Assembly: GCF_002234575.2 (NCBI RefSeq)
Contig: NZ_CP022464.2
Span: forward strand, 372,001-436,000
DNA length: 64,000 nt
From: Enterocloster bolteae
GTDB lineage: Bacteria; Bacillota; Clostridia; Lachnospirales; Lachnospiraceae
Direction: 5' to 3'
The position numbers and the translations under genes were made by a program. The notes beneath the pieces were generated by a model. The model saw only the letters and a program-made list of their open reading frames with translations. It ran no database searches and was not told the origin of the DNA. Shown piece by piece: positions 1 to 8,249 of the stretch; position 1 is the first letter of the stretch; the number at the start of each line of letters is the position of its first letter.

Positions 1-554
1 GGAAGGATGTAGGTACGCTGGGTTCCTACTGGGAGGCCAACATGGAGCTCATTGATATCATTCCTGAGTTTAACCTGTATGAGGAATATTGGAAGATTTA
101 CACCAAGAATGATGTGATTCCGCCCCAGTTTATTTCCAATGAGGCAAATATCGAGAGAAGCATTATCGGTGAAGGAACTGAGATTTACGGCGAGGTAATG
201 AACTCCGTTATTGGAGCAGGCGTTACTGTTGCCAAGGGAGCCGTGGTGAAGGATTCCATTATAATGCAGGGAACCGTCATCGGAGCGGGAACCGTTGTGA
301 ACAAGGCCATCATTGCTGAGAATGTAAGGATTGGCTCTGGCGTGGAACTGGGAACAGGAGAGTATGCGCCCAGTACATATGACCCCAAGGTATATCAGTT
401 CGATCTGGTGACCATTGGTGAGAATTCTGTGATTCCTGACGGGGTTAAGGTAGGCAAGAACACTGCCATAGCAGGCGAGACAACCGTAGGCGATTATCCT
501 GACGGATTACTGGCTGGCGGAAATTACATTATAAAGGCAGGTGGCGTAAAATGA
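1..554 (+). CDS. glgC: Glucose-1-phosphate adenylyltransferase, catalytic subunit (3' part only)
   Basis: The window opens inside this gene. The reading frame is open from base 3, and 183 residues are visible before the stop. The first codons read DVGTLGSYWEAN, the conserved GlgC segment between the nucleotidyltransferase core and the C-terminal left-handed beta-helix. The rest has the spaced I/V-G-x-G hexapeptide pattern of that beta-helix. GlgC makes ADP-glucose from ATP and glucose-1-phosphate for glycogen synthesis in the cytoplasm. The stop overlaps the glgD start (ATGA), so the two are translationally coupled. An internal ATG at 42 is not the start. The catalytic N-terminal half lies outside the window. 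Confidence 0.93.
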   Translation, partial: KDVGTLGSYWEANMELIDIIPEFNLYEEYWKIYTKNDVIPPQFISNEANIERSIIGEGTEIYGEVMNSVIGAGVTVAKGAVVKDSIIMQGTVIGAGTVVNKAIIAENVRIGSGVELGTGEYAPSTYDPKVYQFDLVTIGENSVIPDGVKVGKNTAIAGETTVGDYPDGLLAGGNYIIKAGGVK

Positions 555-1672
555 GAGCAATCGGTATCGTATTAGCAGGTGGTAACAGCAAGAGGATGCG
601 GGAACTTTCTAATAAGAGGGCAGTGGCTGCCATGCCGGTTGCAGGAAGCTACCGCAGCATTGACTTTGCACTCAGCAATATGACAAACTCCCACATCCAG
701 AACGTGGCAGTTTTTACACAGTATAATTCCAGGTCATTAAACCTGCACCTAAGTTCCTCTAAGTGGTGGGATTTCGGACGTAAACAGGGCGGACTCTTTG
801 TATTCACCCCATCCATCACACCGGAGAACGGCGACTGGTACAGGGGAACAGCAGATGCATTATACCAGAACCTTACATTCTTAAAGAACAGCCATGAGCC
901 ATATGTGGTCATAGCGGCAGGCGATGGTGTATATAAGCTGGATTATAATAAGGTCCTGGAGTATCACATTGAGAAAAAGGCAGACATTACCGTTGTCTGC
1001 AAGGACATGGAAGATGGCACGGATGTGACCCGGTTCGGCTGTGTGAAGCTGAATGATGACGGCCGTATCACGGACTTCGAGGAGAAGCCCATGGCATCTG
1101 ACGCCACCACCATTTCCTGCGGAATCTATGTCATCCGCAGAAGGCAGCTCATAGAACTGCTGGAGCGCTGCGCGGCAGAAGACAGATATGACCTGGTCAA
1201 TGATATTCTGGTGCGCTATAAGAATCTTAAAAGAATTTATGCTTATAAGCTGGACGGCTACTGGAGCAATATCGCTTCTGTGGACTCCTATTATAAGACA
1301 AATATGGATTTCCTCAAACCTGAGGTGAGGGATTACTTCTTCAAACAGTATCCTGATGTATACACGAAGATTGATGATCTTCCTCCTGCCAAATATAACC
1401 CTGGCGCGCTGGTCAGAAACAGCCTGATATCCAGCGGATGTATCCTGAATGGCACAGTTGAAAACTCCATTCTTTTTAAAAAGGCATACGTGGGCAACAA
1501 TTGTGTAATCAAGAATTCCATTATTTTAAATGACGTCTATATAGGCGACAACACAGTAATTGAGAACTGTATCGTAGAGAGCAGGGATACCATCCGTGCC
1601 AACACCACACACATCGGCACACCGGAGAACATCAAAATCGTTGTGGAGAAAAACGAAAGGTATACATTATAA
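551..1672 (+). CDS. glgD: GlgD, glucose-1-phosphate adenylyltransferase regulatory subunit
   Basis: The 373-residue protein has an N-terminal nucleotidyltransferase fold with AGGNSKRM near residue 10 and GDGVYKLDY near residue 125, and a C-terminal hexapeptide beta-helix from about residue 285. It resembles GlgC but has a degenerate nucleotide-binding loop, as is typical of Firmicute GlgD. GlgD pairs with GlgC and raises its activity; alone it is thought to be weak or inactive. It starts inside the glgC stop (4-bp overlap), which fits a glgCD operon. Length is normal for the family. Confidence 0.94.
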   Translation: MRAIGIVLAGGNSKRMRELSNKRAVAAMPVAGSYRSIDFALSNMTNSHIQNVAVFTQYNSRSLNLHLSSSKWWDFGRKQGGLFVFTPSITPENGDWYRGTADALYQNLTFLKNSHEPYVVIAAGDGVYKLDYNKVLEYHIEKKADITVVCKDMEDGTDVTRFGCVKLNDDGRITDFEEKPMASDATTISCGIYVIRRRQLIELLERCAAEDRYDLVNDILVRYKNLKRIYAYKLDGYWSNIASVDSYYKTNMDFLKPEVRDYFFKQYPDVYTKIDDLPPAKYNPGALVRNSLISSGCILNGTVENSILFKKAYVGNNCVIKNSIILNDVYIGDNTVIENCIVESRDTIRANTTHIGTPENIKIVVEKNERYTL

Positions 1673-1749
1673 TACGCACATAGCCCCGCGCAGCGCACGG
1701 GGAGCGCAGAGCGGGGGACCGGCGGGATAAGACGGAAGGGGTAGAAAAC

Positions 1750-2037
1750 ATGCAGGTTACAGACGTGAGAGTGAGACGGGTTGAAAAGGAAGGCAAGATG
1801 AAAGCAATTGTTTCCATCACACTGGACAATGAATTCGTCATTCATGACATCAAGGTAATTGAGGGGGAGAAGGGTTTATTCATAGCCATGCCAAGCCGCA
1901 AGGCAGCGGACGGAGAGTACCGCGATATTGCCCATCCTATAAACTCCAACACAAGGGATATGATTCAGACCATCATTTTGAATAAGTATGAGACAACCTT
2001 GCTGGAGAATGAGGCGGCAGAGGAAGGAATGGCATAA
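1750..2037 (+). CDS. spoVG: Septation / sporulation regulator SpoVG
   Basis: This 95-residue protein is full-length SpoVG. It carries the family core with VTDVRVRRV at the N-terminus, then LDNEFVIHDIKVI and MPSRK, and PINSNTRDMIQ towards the C-terminus. SpoVG is a small nucleic-acid-binding regulator involved in asymmetric septation, capsule or exoprotein expression and sporulation in Firmicutes. It lies 77 bp after glgD, and the ribosome site is the GGAAGGGG stretch just upstream. An insertion sequence sits exactly in its terminator (see 2107-3566). Confidence 0.93.
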   Translation: MQVTDVRVRRVEKEGKMKAIVSITLDNEFVIHDIKVIEGEKGLFIAMPSRKAADGEYRDIAHPINSNTRDMIQTIILNKYETTLLENEAAEEGMA

Positions 2038-2054
2038 GATACAGAAGGATGAAC

Positions 2055-2106
2055 AGGAGCTGATTTCGGTTGATACATTATGAACCGGGACGGCTCTTGT
2101 TTTTTG
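2055..2106 (+). terminator. spoVG terminator, interrupted by an IS in its T-tract
   Basis: The stem pairs AGGAGC (2055-2060) with GCTCTT (2093-2098), with an inner CGGTT/AACCG pair, followed by GTTTTTTG. The 8-bp GTTTTTTG is duplicated on the far side of the insertion sequence, so the element inserted in the U-tract. The left copy still has six Ts, so termination is probably kept. Confidence 0.6.
2099..2106. repeat. Target-site duplication, left copy
   Basis: GTTTTTTG directly abuts the left end of the insertion sequence and is repeated exactly at 3567-3574. Confidence 0.85.
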
Positions 2107-2130
2107 GGCTCTTTGTCAATAGTTGGGGTG
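2107..2130. repeat. IS left inverted repeat
   Basis: Begins GGCTCTTTG and ends GTTGGGGTG. It pairs as an imperfect inverted repeat with 3543-3566. Confidence 0.82.
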
Positions 2131-2245
2131 GGATTTGTTAAAATCCCGCCCCAATTCTATGAAAAGGGCCCTTTTTATGTTTAGTTCCAGGTTTTACTGA
2201 TTTTGGGCATGCCAAATAAGCCTCCGCATTACCGACCTTTTTATC

Positions 2246-3427
2246 CTATGATGTACAGTGAAGTATCCGGGTTCGGAACCGTTTGAAATTCCGGATTCCG
2301 TAGCTGCTCCGTTTTAACACCTTTATCTTGTTGTTAAATCCTTCTGTGGGACCATTTGTCAATCCGTATTTAAAGGCATTCAGGATTTCTTTTCGCCAGG
2401 CCCTGTAGGTCTTAGCACAGGCCTCAAATTCCTTAATCCCACAGCTCTGTGCATTCGCAATCCAGTCATCAAATTCCCTCTGCTGCTGACGATACGCTTC
2501 CATCTGGCAGATATCATAAAACCACTCTTTCATGCGGTGTGCCAGACGCAGATCCTCGCTATAGTGAAGCATTAAATCACAGGCCTGTTTGTTCTCATCC
2601 TTCAGCTTTTTATAGCGGGTCAGAATGAGTTTCCGGCTGCGTTTATAATACTTACGCAGAGAAACCGGCATGGAGCGCTGCAGCCGTTTGCGTACATTTT
2701 CAATCGCCCATGTCACCTGCCGGATGAAATGATATTTATCCACGATGATTGTAGCGTTTGGAAAGAAGGTCTGTGCAAGTTCGGTGTAGGGGCGCCACAT
2801 ATCGCAGACGAAGAACTTTACCTTCAGGCGTTCTTTCCTGGGAATGTTCCGCCAATAATCAGCCAGATGGCTCTGTGTCCGATCCGGGAGAATGTCGAGG
2901 ATCCGGCGCTTTTTCGGATCAACCAGAATGCACTGATATTTACCGGTAGAAGCATTGCCTTTGAATTCGTCAATGGAAAGCGCTTGTGGAAGCTGGTCAG
3001 GCGGAGGATAGCAAATCGTGTCCAGAAGGCGGCAGACCGTCTGGACGGAAACACCGGTAAGCTCTGCGATCTGTTTTAAGGAAAAGGTCTGCCGGAGCAG
3101 GGAGACAATGTAAAATGCCAGTCTGCGGGTCCTGCGGTGGTAGCTGGGGAGGAACGAATAGGGTTCCGTGAACCGTTTGCGGCAGTATGGGCAGAGGTAG
3201 CGGCGTTTGCGAAGGAGCAGGATTACTTGTTTTCCCAGTAAGGGAATGTCCTGGACTTCTTGTAAACGGTAATCATGAATCCGTTTAGTTTTAGCCCCAC
3301 AGCAGGGACAAGTCTGTTCTACCGGTTGGGACTGGATGAAAATTTTAATGAAAGAGTCTGCCTGAACCACTTTTTTAATAAAAACACCTTCCAAGTTAAG
3401 GAAAGCCTTGGTATAATTAGGGTACAT
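2246..3427 (-). CDS. ISL3-family transposase
   Basis: The 393-residue protein has the ISL3 layout. An N-terminal zinc ribbon uses Cys40, Cys43, Cys79 and Cys82. A helix-turn-helix follows at about 116-136 (SLKQIAELTGVSVQTV). The DDE catalytic domain has likely acidic residues Asp153 (SIDEFKG), Asp209 (VCDMW) and Glu362 (GPTEGFNNKIK). It catalyses DNA strand transfer of its own element. The reading frame is uninterrupted, so it is probably active. The start lies about 115 bp inside the right inverted repeat. Confidence 0.95.
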   Translation of the reverse strand: MYPNYTKAFLNLEGVFIKKVVQADSFIKIFIQSQPVEQTCPCCGAKTKRIHDYRLQEVQDIPLLGKQVILLLRKRRYLCPYCRKRFTEPYSFLPSYHRRTRRLAFYIVSLLRQTFSLKQIAELTGVSVQTVCRLLDTICYPPPDQLPQALSIDEFKGNASTGKYQCILVDPKKRRILDILPDRTQSHLADYWRNIPRKERLKVKFFVCDMWRPYTELAQTFFPNATIIVDKYHFIRQVTWAIENVRKRLQRSMPVSLRKYYKRSRKLILTRYKKLKDENKQACDLMLHYSEDLRLAHRMKEWFYDICQMEAYRQQQREFDDWIANAQSCGIKEFEACAKTYRAWRKEILNAFKYGLTNGPTEGFNNKIKVLKRSSYGIRNFKRFRTRILHCTS

Positions 3428-3542
3428 CTATAAGGGGTCACCTCCGTAACATTAAACTTTGGTCGGGATAATGCGTTTAGGAGGCTTCTTATAGATGTAT
3501 TTTATTACAACGAAAAGAATGTTGGAAGTGTGCTTTTCAGCA

Positions 3543-3566
3543 CACCCCAACATTCAGTATAGAACC
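3543..3566. repeat. IS right inverted repeat
   Basis: Reads CACCCCAAC at the inner end and ends AGAACC, the imperfect complement of 2107-2130. Confidence 0.82.
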
Positions 3567-3574
3567 GTTTTTTG
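3567..3574. repeat. Target-site duplication, right copy
   Basis: GTTTTTTG, identical to 2099-2106, immediately outside the right inverted repeat. Confidence 0.85.
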
Positions 3575-3630
3575 CATATGCCTGTGCTATAGTTGAGTTA
3601 TATTTTCAGATGTCGGACAGACATTCTTTA

Positions 3631-3663
3631 GCGCCTTCAGGCGCTGTGACGGCCGTTTCGGCC
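3631..3663 (+). other. Two adjacent GC-rich hairpins in the leader of the Rpn-like gene
   Basis: GCGCC-TTCA-GGCGC (3631-3644) is followed closely by GGCCG-TTT-CGGCC (3651-3663). Neither has a T-tract, so they are not ordinary terminators. They lie about 150 bp upstream of the next gene and may be leader RNA structures. Function unknown. Confidence 0.35.
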
Positions 3664-3813
3664 ATAGATTCAAATTGTGATACTGCAATAGCATGTTTAG
3701 AAGGAGCCGGGTGATGCCATAGAGCGTTGGTGCAGCTTTCCGGGCAGGACAGAATTTCAGATACAGCTATTGCTGACAGAGACATAATTTATTATAATAA
3801 AGGGAGAGTGTGT

Positions 3814-4728
3814 ATGGATAAAAAACGGCTTCAATGGCATCCCGGTTTTTTTGCAGTATTGCAGATTGAACTGGAGGAAGAACGGCGGTTTCTGCGGTTT
3901 TACGCGGAGTATAATTTTACAAGGAAGCCCTTGCAGATTGATGTTCTGGTGGTCAGAAAGGAAACCGGACGGGTGATACAAAAGAACATTGGCCGCATAT
4001 TCCGTCAGTATAATGTGGTGGAATATAAGGGGATAAAGGATTACATCAGTATAAATGATTTTTATAAATCTATAGGATATGCGTGTTTACTTCAGTCCAA
4101 TACGGAGAGGGTCCAGGAGATTTTGCCGTCCCAGGTTACGGTCACATTGGCAGGGGAACATTATCCGCGGAGCCTGCATGTGTTTTTGGAAAAGGCTTAT
4201 GGAGTGCATATGGAGGAGGAAGCCCCGGGGATATATTACATTAAGGGACTTTTGTTTCCGCTGCAGATTCTCGTCATAAGGGAACTGTCAAAGGAGGACA
4301 ATATCTGGCTGAGCCGTTTGAGAAGCGGACTGAAGCCGGATGAAGACATTGAAGTACTGATGAAGGAGTATAAGGGGAAGGAACAGAATCCCCTGTATGA
4401 GACAGCCATGGATTTAATATTGCGGGCAAACTGGGAAACGTGTCAGGAGGTGGAGAAGATGTGTGATGCGCTGCGGGAACTTTTTGCAGATGAGCTGGAG
4501 GAGCGGGAGACCATAGGGCTTGAAAAAGGCTTGGAACAGGGGAAGATGGCGAAATTAATAACCCAGGTCATGCGTAAGCGGGAAAAAGGGCAGTCGGCTG
4601 CCAGGATTGCTGAGGATTTAATGGAACCCGCGGAGGTGGTGCAGAGGCTGTATGATTTAATCGGACTGCATCCAGATTCTGACGCGGAGCATATATTGGC
4701 ATATATGGAGTCCTGGGATAAGGTGTAA
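3814..4728 (+). CDS. PD-(D/E)XK nuclease-like (Rpn-type) protein
   Basis: The start chosen is the ATG at 3814 behind AGGGAGAG (3801-3808), giving 304 residues; the frame is open 87 bp further upstream but without a ribosome site. The N-terminal part has a spaced acidic pattern, LQIDVLVV near residue 43 followed by VVEYKG near residue 70, which fits the D-(n)-ExK core of PD-(D/E)XK nucleases of the Rpn / transposase_31 type. The C-terminal third is a charged helical region with a heptad-like GLEKGLEQGK segment. Rpn proteins are linked to RecA-independent recombination. Similar multicopy proteins are common in Lachnospiraceae, often with misleading names. No partner gene is evident. Confidence 0.6.
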   Translation: MDKKRLQWHPGFFAVLQIELEEERRFLRFYAEYNFTRKPLQIDVLVVRKETGRVIQKNIGRIFRQYNVVEYKGIKDYISINDFYKSIGYACLLQSNTERVQEILPSQVTVTLAGEHYPRSLHVFLEKAYGVHMEEEAPGIYYIKGLLFPLQILVIRELSKEDNIWLSRLRSGLKPDEDIEVLMKEYKGKEQNPLYETAMDLILRANWETCQEVEKMCDALRELFADELEERETIGLEKGLEQGKMAKLITQVMRKREKGQSAARIAEDLMEPAEVVQRLYDLIGLHPDSDAEHILAYMESWDKV

Positions 4729-4747
4729 TAGTGCGGATAAGAACACA

Positions 4748-4791
4748 AAAACGTTTGGGGTCCCCTTAAATAAGGGGATTCCAAACGTTTT
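4748..4791. terminator. Bidirectional terminator between convergent genes
   Basis: The outer stem pairs AAAACGTTTGG (4748-4758) with CCAAACGTTTT (4781-4791); an inner CCCCTT/AAGGGG stem sits inside. A-runs and T-runs flank both sides, so it can serve the plus-strand gene ending at 4728 and the minus-strand gene ending at 4796. Confidence 0.85.
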
Positions 4792-4795
4792 GATA

Positions 4796-6208
4796 TTACA
4801 GGGTTTCCATCTGTTTCAGAATACTTCTTGCCACGCTTATGCCATTTGCAGAGGCCTGCTGCAGCCCTCTGGTGACGGAGGCACCGTCTCCGATTGCCCG
4901 CAGTCCCCTGATGCTGGTTTCAAAGTCAGCGTTGACCACCACCTTATTGGAATAGAACTTGACCTCAACACCGTAGAGCAGAGTTTCGTCGCTGGCAATG
5001 CCGGGAGTCACCTTGTCCAGGGCCAGAAGCATTTCCTTGATATCCGTCATGATGCGGTGGGGGAATACCAGGGACAGGTCACCCGGCACGGCATCCTTCA
5101 GGGTGGGAATCAGGTTGTTGCGGCAGAGGCGCTCCTCCGTGGTCCGGCGTCCTCTCTGGAAGTCACCGAAGGTCTGAACCATGATTCTTCCTCCGCAGAG
5201 CATGTTGGACAGCTGGGCAATGTGCTTGCCGTATTCAATGGGTTCGTTGAAGGGTTTGGTAAAGTTCTTGCTTACCAGAAGGGCAAAGTTGGTGTTGTTT
5301 GTCTTATACTCCTGGGATTTGTACGCATGGCCGTTTACCACTGCAAGGCCGTTTTCGTAATATTCTGTGGCCACCTCCCCGGAAGGATTGGTACAGAAGG
5401 TGCGGACCTTGTCGTCGAAGGTGGGGGTATAGTATACCAGCTTGGCTTCATACAGGTTTTCGTTTAAGAACTTCATAACCTCATCCCGGACTTCCACACG
5501 TACGCCTATGTCCACAGTGCCTACCTGGGTCTGGATTCCGTGGTTTCCGCAGATGTGTGAAAACCAGTCAGAACCCTCCCGTCCGATGGCGGAAACCACC
5601 TCAGGCGCGTAGTAGGTTTCGTCCTTGTCTGTGATGATGCCCTTTACGGTATCGCCTTCAATGATAATGTCTCTGACCATGGTGTTGAATTCCATGGTAA
5701 TGCCCTGGGCCAGAAGGTGCTCCTGAAGCCGGGTATAAATCTTATATCCCTCCTCGGTTCCCAGATGTCGGATGGGACATTCAATCAGCTTTAAGTTAGC
5801 GCCAATGGCCTTGCGGCGGATTTCCTCTATTTCCTTCTGTTTGTCCATGCCGTATACATTGGTATCAGCGCCGAATTTTAAGTAAATATTATCAGATTCC
5901 TTTAAGAGTTCAACTGTTTTATCATACCCCAGGATTTCCGGAAGATTGCCTCCCACATCAGGGGACAGGGACAGCTTGCCGTCAGAAAATGCGCCTGCGC
6001 CTGCGAAGCCCGTGGTGATGGAACAGGGTTTGCAGCCCACACATGCCTTGGTGGTGCGTTTTGGGCAGACTCTCTTTTCGATGGGGCGCCCTTTTTCCAC
6101 CATGAGGATTTTCATGCCGGGTTTCTTCTGGATTAATTCATACGCGCAGAAGATGCCGGAGGGACCTGCGCCAATAATGATTACGTCGTAATTTGTGGTT
6201 GGATTCAT
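4796..6208 (-). CDS. FAD-dependent oxidoreductase (COG2509-type, uncharacterised)
   Basis: The start is the ATG at 6208, behind AAAGAAAGGAG at good spacing; an in-frame GTG at 6229 is poorly placed. The 470-residue protein begins with a Rossmann FAD motif (YDVIIIGAGPSG) and has a Cys-rich stretch, VCPKRTTKACVGCKPC, near residues 50-65, then GFAGAGAFSDGKL. This pattern fits the widespread uncharacterised dehydrogenase family COG2509. A GDGASVTRGLQQA motif near the C-terminus fits the second FAD-contact region. The substrate is unknown. It is a single gene, convergent with its downstream neighbour. Confidence 0.8.
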   Translation of the reverse strand: MNPTTNYDVIIIGAGPSGIFCAYELIQKKPGMKILMVEKGRPIEKRVCPKRTTKACVGCKPCSITTGFAGAGAFSDGKLSLSPDVGGNLPEILGYDKTVELLKESDNIYLKFGADTNVYGMDKQKEIEEIRRKAIGANLKLIECPIRHLGTEEGYKIYTRLQEHLLAQGITMEFNTMVRDIIIEGDTVKGIITDKDETYYAPEVVSAIGREGSDWFSHICGNHGIQTQVGTVDIGVRVEVRDEVMKFLNENLYEAKLVYYTPTFDDKVRTFCTNPSGEVATEYYENGLAVVNGHAYKSQEYKTNNTNFALLVSKNFTKPFNEPIEYGKHIAQLSNMLCGGRIMVQTFGDFQRGRRTTEERLCRNNLIPTLKDAVPGDLSLVFPHRIMTDIKEMLLALDKVTPGIASDETLLYGVEVKFYSNKVVVNADFETSIRGLRAIGDGASVTRGLQQASANGISVARSILKQMETL

Positions 6209-6646
6209 AGGGAAACTCCTTTCTTTCACTGCCTGATTTGCCTGGTTTCATGGCACAAAAAAACCAGTATACAAAATAGAAGCATGTAGTCAACTATTCC
6301 GGTAGCTGGTAGAAACGTTCATCCAATCATGAACTTATACAGGCATCACAACGGTTATAGTTTAGCATAGTATGTGGTGTTATGCAAGGGCGGAAAGCCG
6401 TAAAGTGCTTATGGAAAAGGCTTCGGTAAAGGTTCCGGTAAAGGCCTGGAGAAAGGCCCGGTGAAAGGCCTGAAAACCTTAAGAAAAACCAATCAGACCT
6501 TTAGAAAAAATTTCATAAATAGTCAGAGAATAGTCACGGTATATTAAGGCAAATTCAAAGATTATTGTATTCTCTTATGATATGATACATATATGAGATA
6601 AGATGATTCCAACATATACGATTCAGAAGAGAAAGCAGGTGAAAGG
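6209..6646. other. 438-bp intergenic region with short degenerate repeats
   Basis: This holds the divergent control region of the FAD oxidoreductase (minus) and the transglycosylase (plus). At 6424-6472 four or five degenerate 12-13-bp units of the form GGTAAAGGCC occur in tandem. An AT-rich stretch at 6540-6600 probably carries the promoter of the plus-strand gene (TATGAT near 6577 or 6582), but no convincing -35 was found. No gene is seen. Confidence 0.45.
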
Positions 6647-7360
6647 ATGAAGGTGCGTACAGGTATCAAGTGGGTGGCAGCTATAATGCTTATGGTGGTG
6701 CTGTGCTTCAGCGTGACAGTGGCTGTGAAGGGATACGGAATGTACCGGGAGGCCGTGGACAGTATGAGCCTTGAAGATAAAGTGGCGTCCATACGTGCCA
6801 AGGAAAACTATACCACCTTTGACCAGCTTCCTGAGATTTATGTGGATGCGGTGCTGTCCGTGGAGGACCACAGGTTCTATAACCATCCGGGAATCGACGT
6901 GATAGCCATTGGAAGGGCTGTATTCAATGATATAAAGGCAGGGGCCTTTGTGGAAGGCGGAAGCACGGTGACACAGCAGCTGGCCAAGAATATGTATTTC
7001 AGCCAGGAAAAGGAGCTGGTCCGCAAGGTGGCTGAGGTCCTGGTGGCATTTGATTTAGAGAGGAACTACAGCAAGAATGAGATTCTGGAGCTGTATGTGA
7101 ATACCATTTATTATGGAAACGGATATTACTGCGTGAGGGATGCAAGCAATGGCTACTTCGGCAAGGAGCCTGAGGACATGACGGATTATGAGAGCACATT
7201 GCTGGCCGGGATTCCCAACGCCCCATCCTGCTATGCACCCACTGTGAGCCAGGAACTGGCAGCCAGACGCCAGCAGCAGGTTCTGGACCGTCTGGTGAAA
7301 TGCGGATATTTTACAGAGGAACGGGCTTTGGAAACCATGGCAGTTGGAAGCAGCCGGTGA
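6647..7360 (+). CDS. Monofunctional peptidoglycan glycosyltransferase (GT51)
   Basis: The 237-residue protein has one N-terminal membrane helix (about 7-28), then a GT51 domain. Motif 1 is EDHRFYNHPG with catalytic Glu73, motif 2 is GGSTVTQQLAKN (about 104-115), and motif 3 is RKVAEV with Glu130. GT51 enzymes polymerise lipid II into glycan strands outside the membrane. There is no transpeptidase domain, so this is a monofunctional form rather than a class A PBP. The ribosome site GAAAGG precedes the start. A strong terminator follows, so it is transcribed alone. Confidence 0.9.
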   Translation: MKVRTGIKWVAAIMLMVVLCFSVTVAVKGYGMYREAVDSMSLEDKVASIRAKENYTTFDQLPEIYVDAVLSVEDHRFYNHPGIDVIAIGRAVFNDIKAGAFVEGGSTVTQQLAKNMYFSQEKELVRKVAEVLVAFDLERNYSKNEILELYVNTIYYGNGYYCVRDASNGYFGKEPEDMTDYESTLLAGIPNAPSCYAPTVSQELAARRQQQVLDRLVKCGYFTEERALETMAVGSSR

Positions 7361-7391
7361 AGACGGGAATATGATTAACAGATAGAGGCTG

Positions 7392-7425
7392 GCAGATGGA
7401 GGAAAGAGCCCTCCATCTGCTTTAC
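7392..7425 (+). terminator. Terminator after the transglycosylase gene
   Basis: GCAGATGGAGG (7392-7402) pairs with CCTCCATCTGC (7410-7420), followed by a T-rich stretch. Confidence 0.85.
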
Positions 7426-7463
7426 TTTTTAAGCGTAATCTGATAGAATGATGGAACGGAAAA

Positions 7464-7502
7464 AAGCGTTAGATACCCCCATGTGGTTTGTATCTAACGC
7501 TT
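7464..7502. repeat. Perfect 13-bp inverted repeat
   Basis: AAGCGTTAGATAC (7464-7476) is exactly complementary to GTATCTAACGCTT (7490-7502), with a 13-nt loop. A-rich sequence on the left gives a U-tract only if read on the minus strand, yet no minus-strand gene ends here. It lies just upstream of pth and could be an operator, a leader hairpin or a mobile remnant. Confidence 0.6.
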
Positions 7503-7660
7503 AAAGGCGTGTTATAAATATAGGAATATATTGGAAAATGCGGGCAAATTATAAAACTGGAAGGCAAAGTGAAGGAAAAATGAGCGGAATATGGGAGAAA
7601 ATAAAAGAGCGGCTGGGATTTGGCAGGAAGGCAGAAGGTGATAAGGAGGATGACAGGGTA

Positions 7661-8230
7661 ATGTACATCATTGCGGGGTTAGGCAATCCCACCAGGGAGT
7701 ATGAGAAGACGAGACATAATGTGGGTTTTGAGGTCATAGATGTCCTGGCAGACCGTCTGGGCACCACCGTGGAGGAGAAAAAGTTCAAGGGATGTTACGG
7801 AAGAGGCATCATCGGCGGACAGAAGGTGCTGCTTTTAAAGCCCCAGACCTTCATGAACCTGAGCGGCGAGAGCGTAAGGGCTGCGGCTGATTTCTATAAA
7901 GTGGACCCGGAACATATTATTATTGTATATGATGATATCAGCCTGGATGTGGGGCAGCTGCGAATCCGGAAAAAAGGCAGCGCAGGGGGCCATAACGGGA
8001 TTAAAAACATCATTTCCCACCTGGGAACCCAGGAGTTCCCGCGCATTAAGGTGGGAGTGGGCGACAAACCTAAGAAAATGGACCTGGCTGACTATGTACT
8101 GAGCCGGTTCTCCAAAGAGGACAGGGCTGTCATGGAGGATGCGTTCAGGGAAGCTGCCGGGGCAGTGGAGATGATGATTACTCAGGGCGCTGACGCGGCA
8201 ATGAATCAGTTTAACGGCCATAAGGGCTGA
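7661..8230 (+). CDS. pth: Peptidyl-tRNA hydrolase
   Basis: Pth releases tRNA from prematurely dropped peptidyl-tRNA. The ATG at 7661 gives the usual family N-terminus (MYIIAGLGNP) and a normal 189-residue length; AGGAGG at 7644-7649 is the ribosome site. Asn9, His19 (TRHNVGF) and the DDISLDVG segment match the active-site residues known in bacterial Pth, and GSAGGHNG follows. The frame is open upstream with an alternative ATG at 7580 behind AAGGA, which would add 27 charged residues; that longer form cannot be excluded. It is 20 bp upstream of mfd, the usual Firmicute pth-mfd order. Confidence 0.93.
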   Translation: MYIIAGLGNPTREYEKTRHNVGFEVIDVLADRLGTTVEEKKFKGCYGRGIIGGQKVLLLKPQTFMNLSGESVRAAADFYKVDPEHIIIVYDDISLDVGQLRIRKKGSAGGHNGIKNIISHLGTQEFPRIKVGVGDKPKKMDLADYVLSRFSKEDRAVMEDAFREAAGAVEMMITQGADAAMNQFNGHKG

Positions 8231-8249
8231 TAAGGGGTGCAGGGATAAA

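Larger units (their letters stand above)
2107..3566 (-). mobile_element. Complete ISL3-family insertion sequence
   Basis: This 1460-bp element has imperfect 24-bp terminal inverted repeats, 2107-2130 and 3543-3566 (16 of 24 positions match; both have GTTGGGGTG at the inner end). It is flanked by a perfect 8-bp direct repeat, GTTTTTTG. It carries one intact transposase on the minus strand. An 8-bp duplication is the usual product of ISL3-family transposition. Intact ends, an intact transposase and a perfect duplication point to a recent insertion. Confidence 0.92.

Noticed and set aside
3770..3798. Near-consensus promoter TTGCTG-N17-TATAAT before the Rpn-like gene
   Set aside because: The predicted transcript would start at about 3805, inside the ribosome site and only about 9 nt from the ATG. 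It could be a chance match in AT-rich DNA, so it was not listed as a feature.
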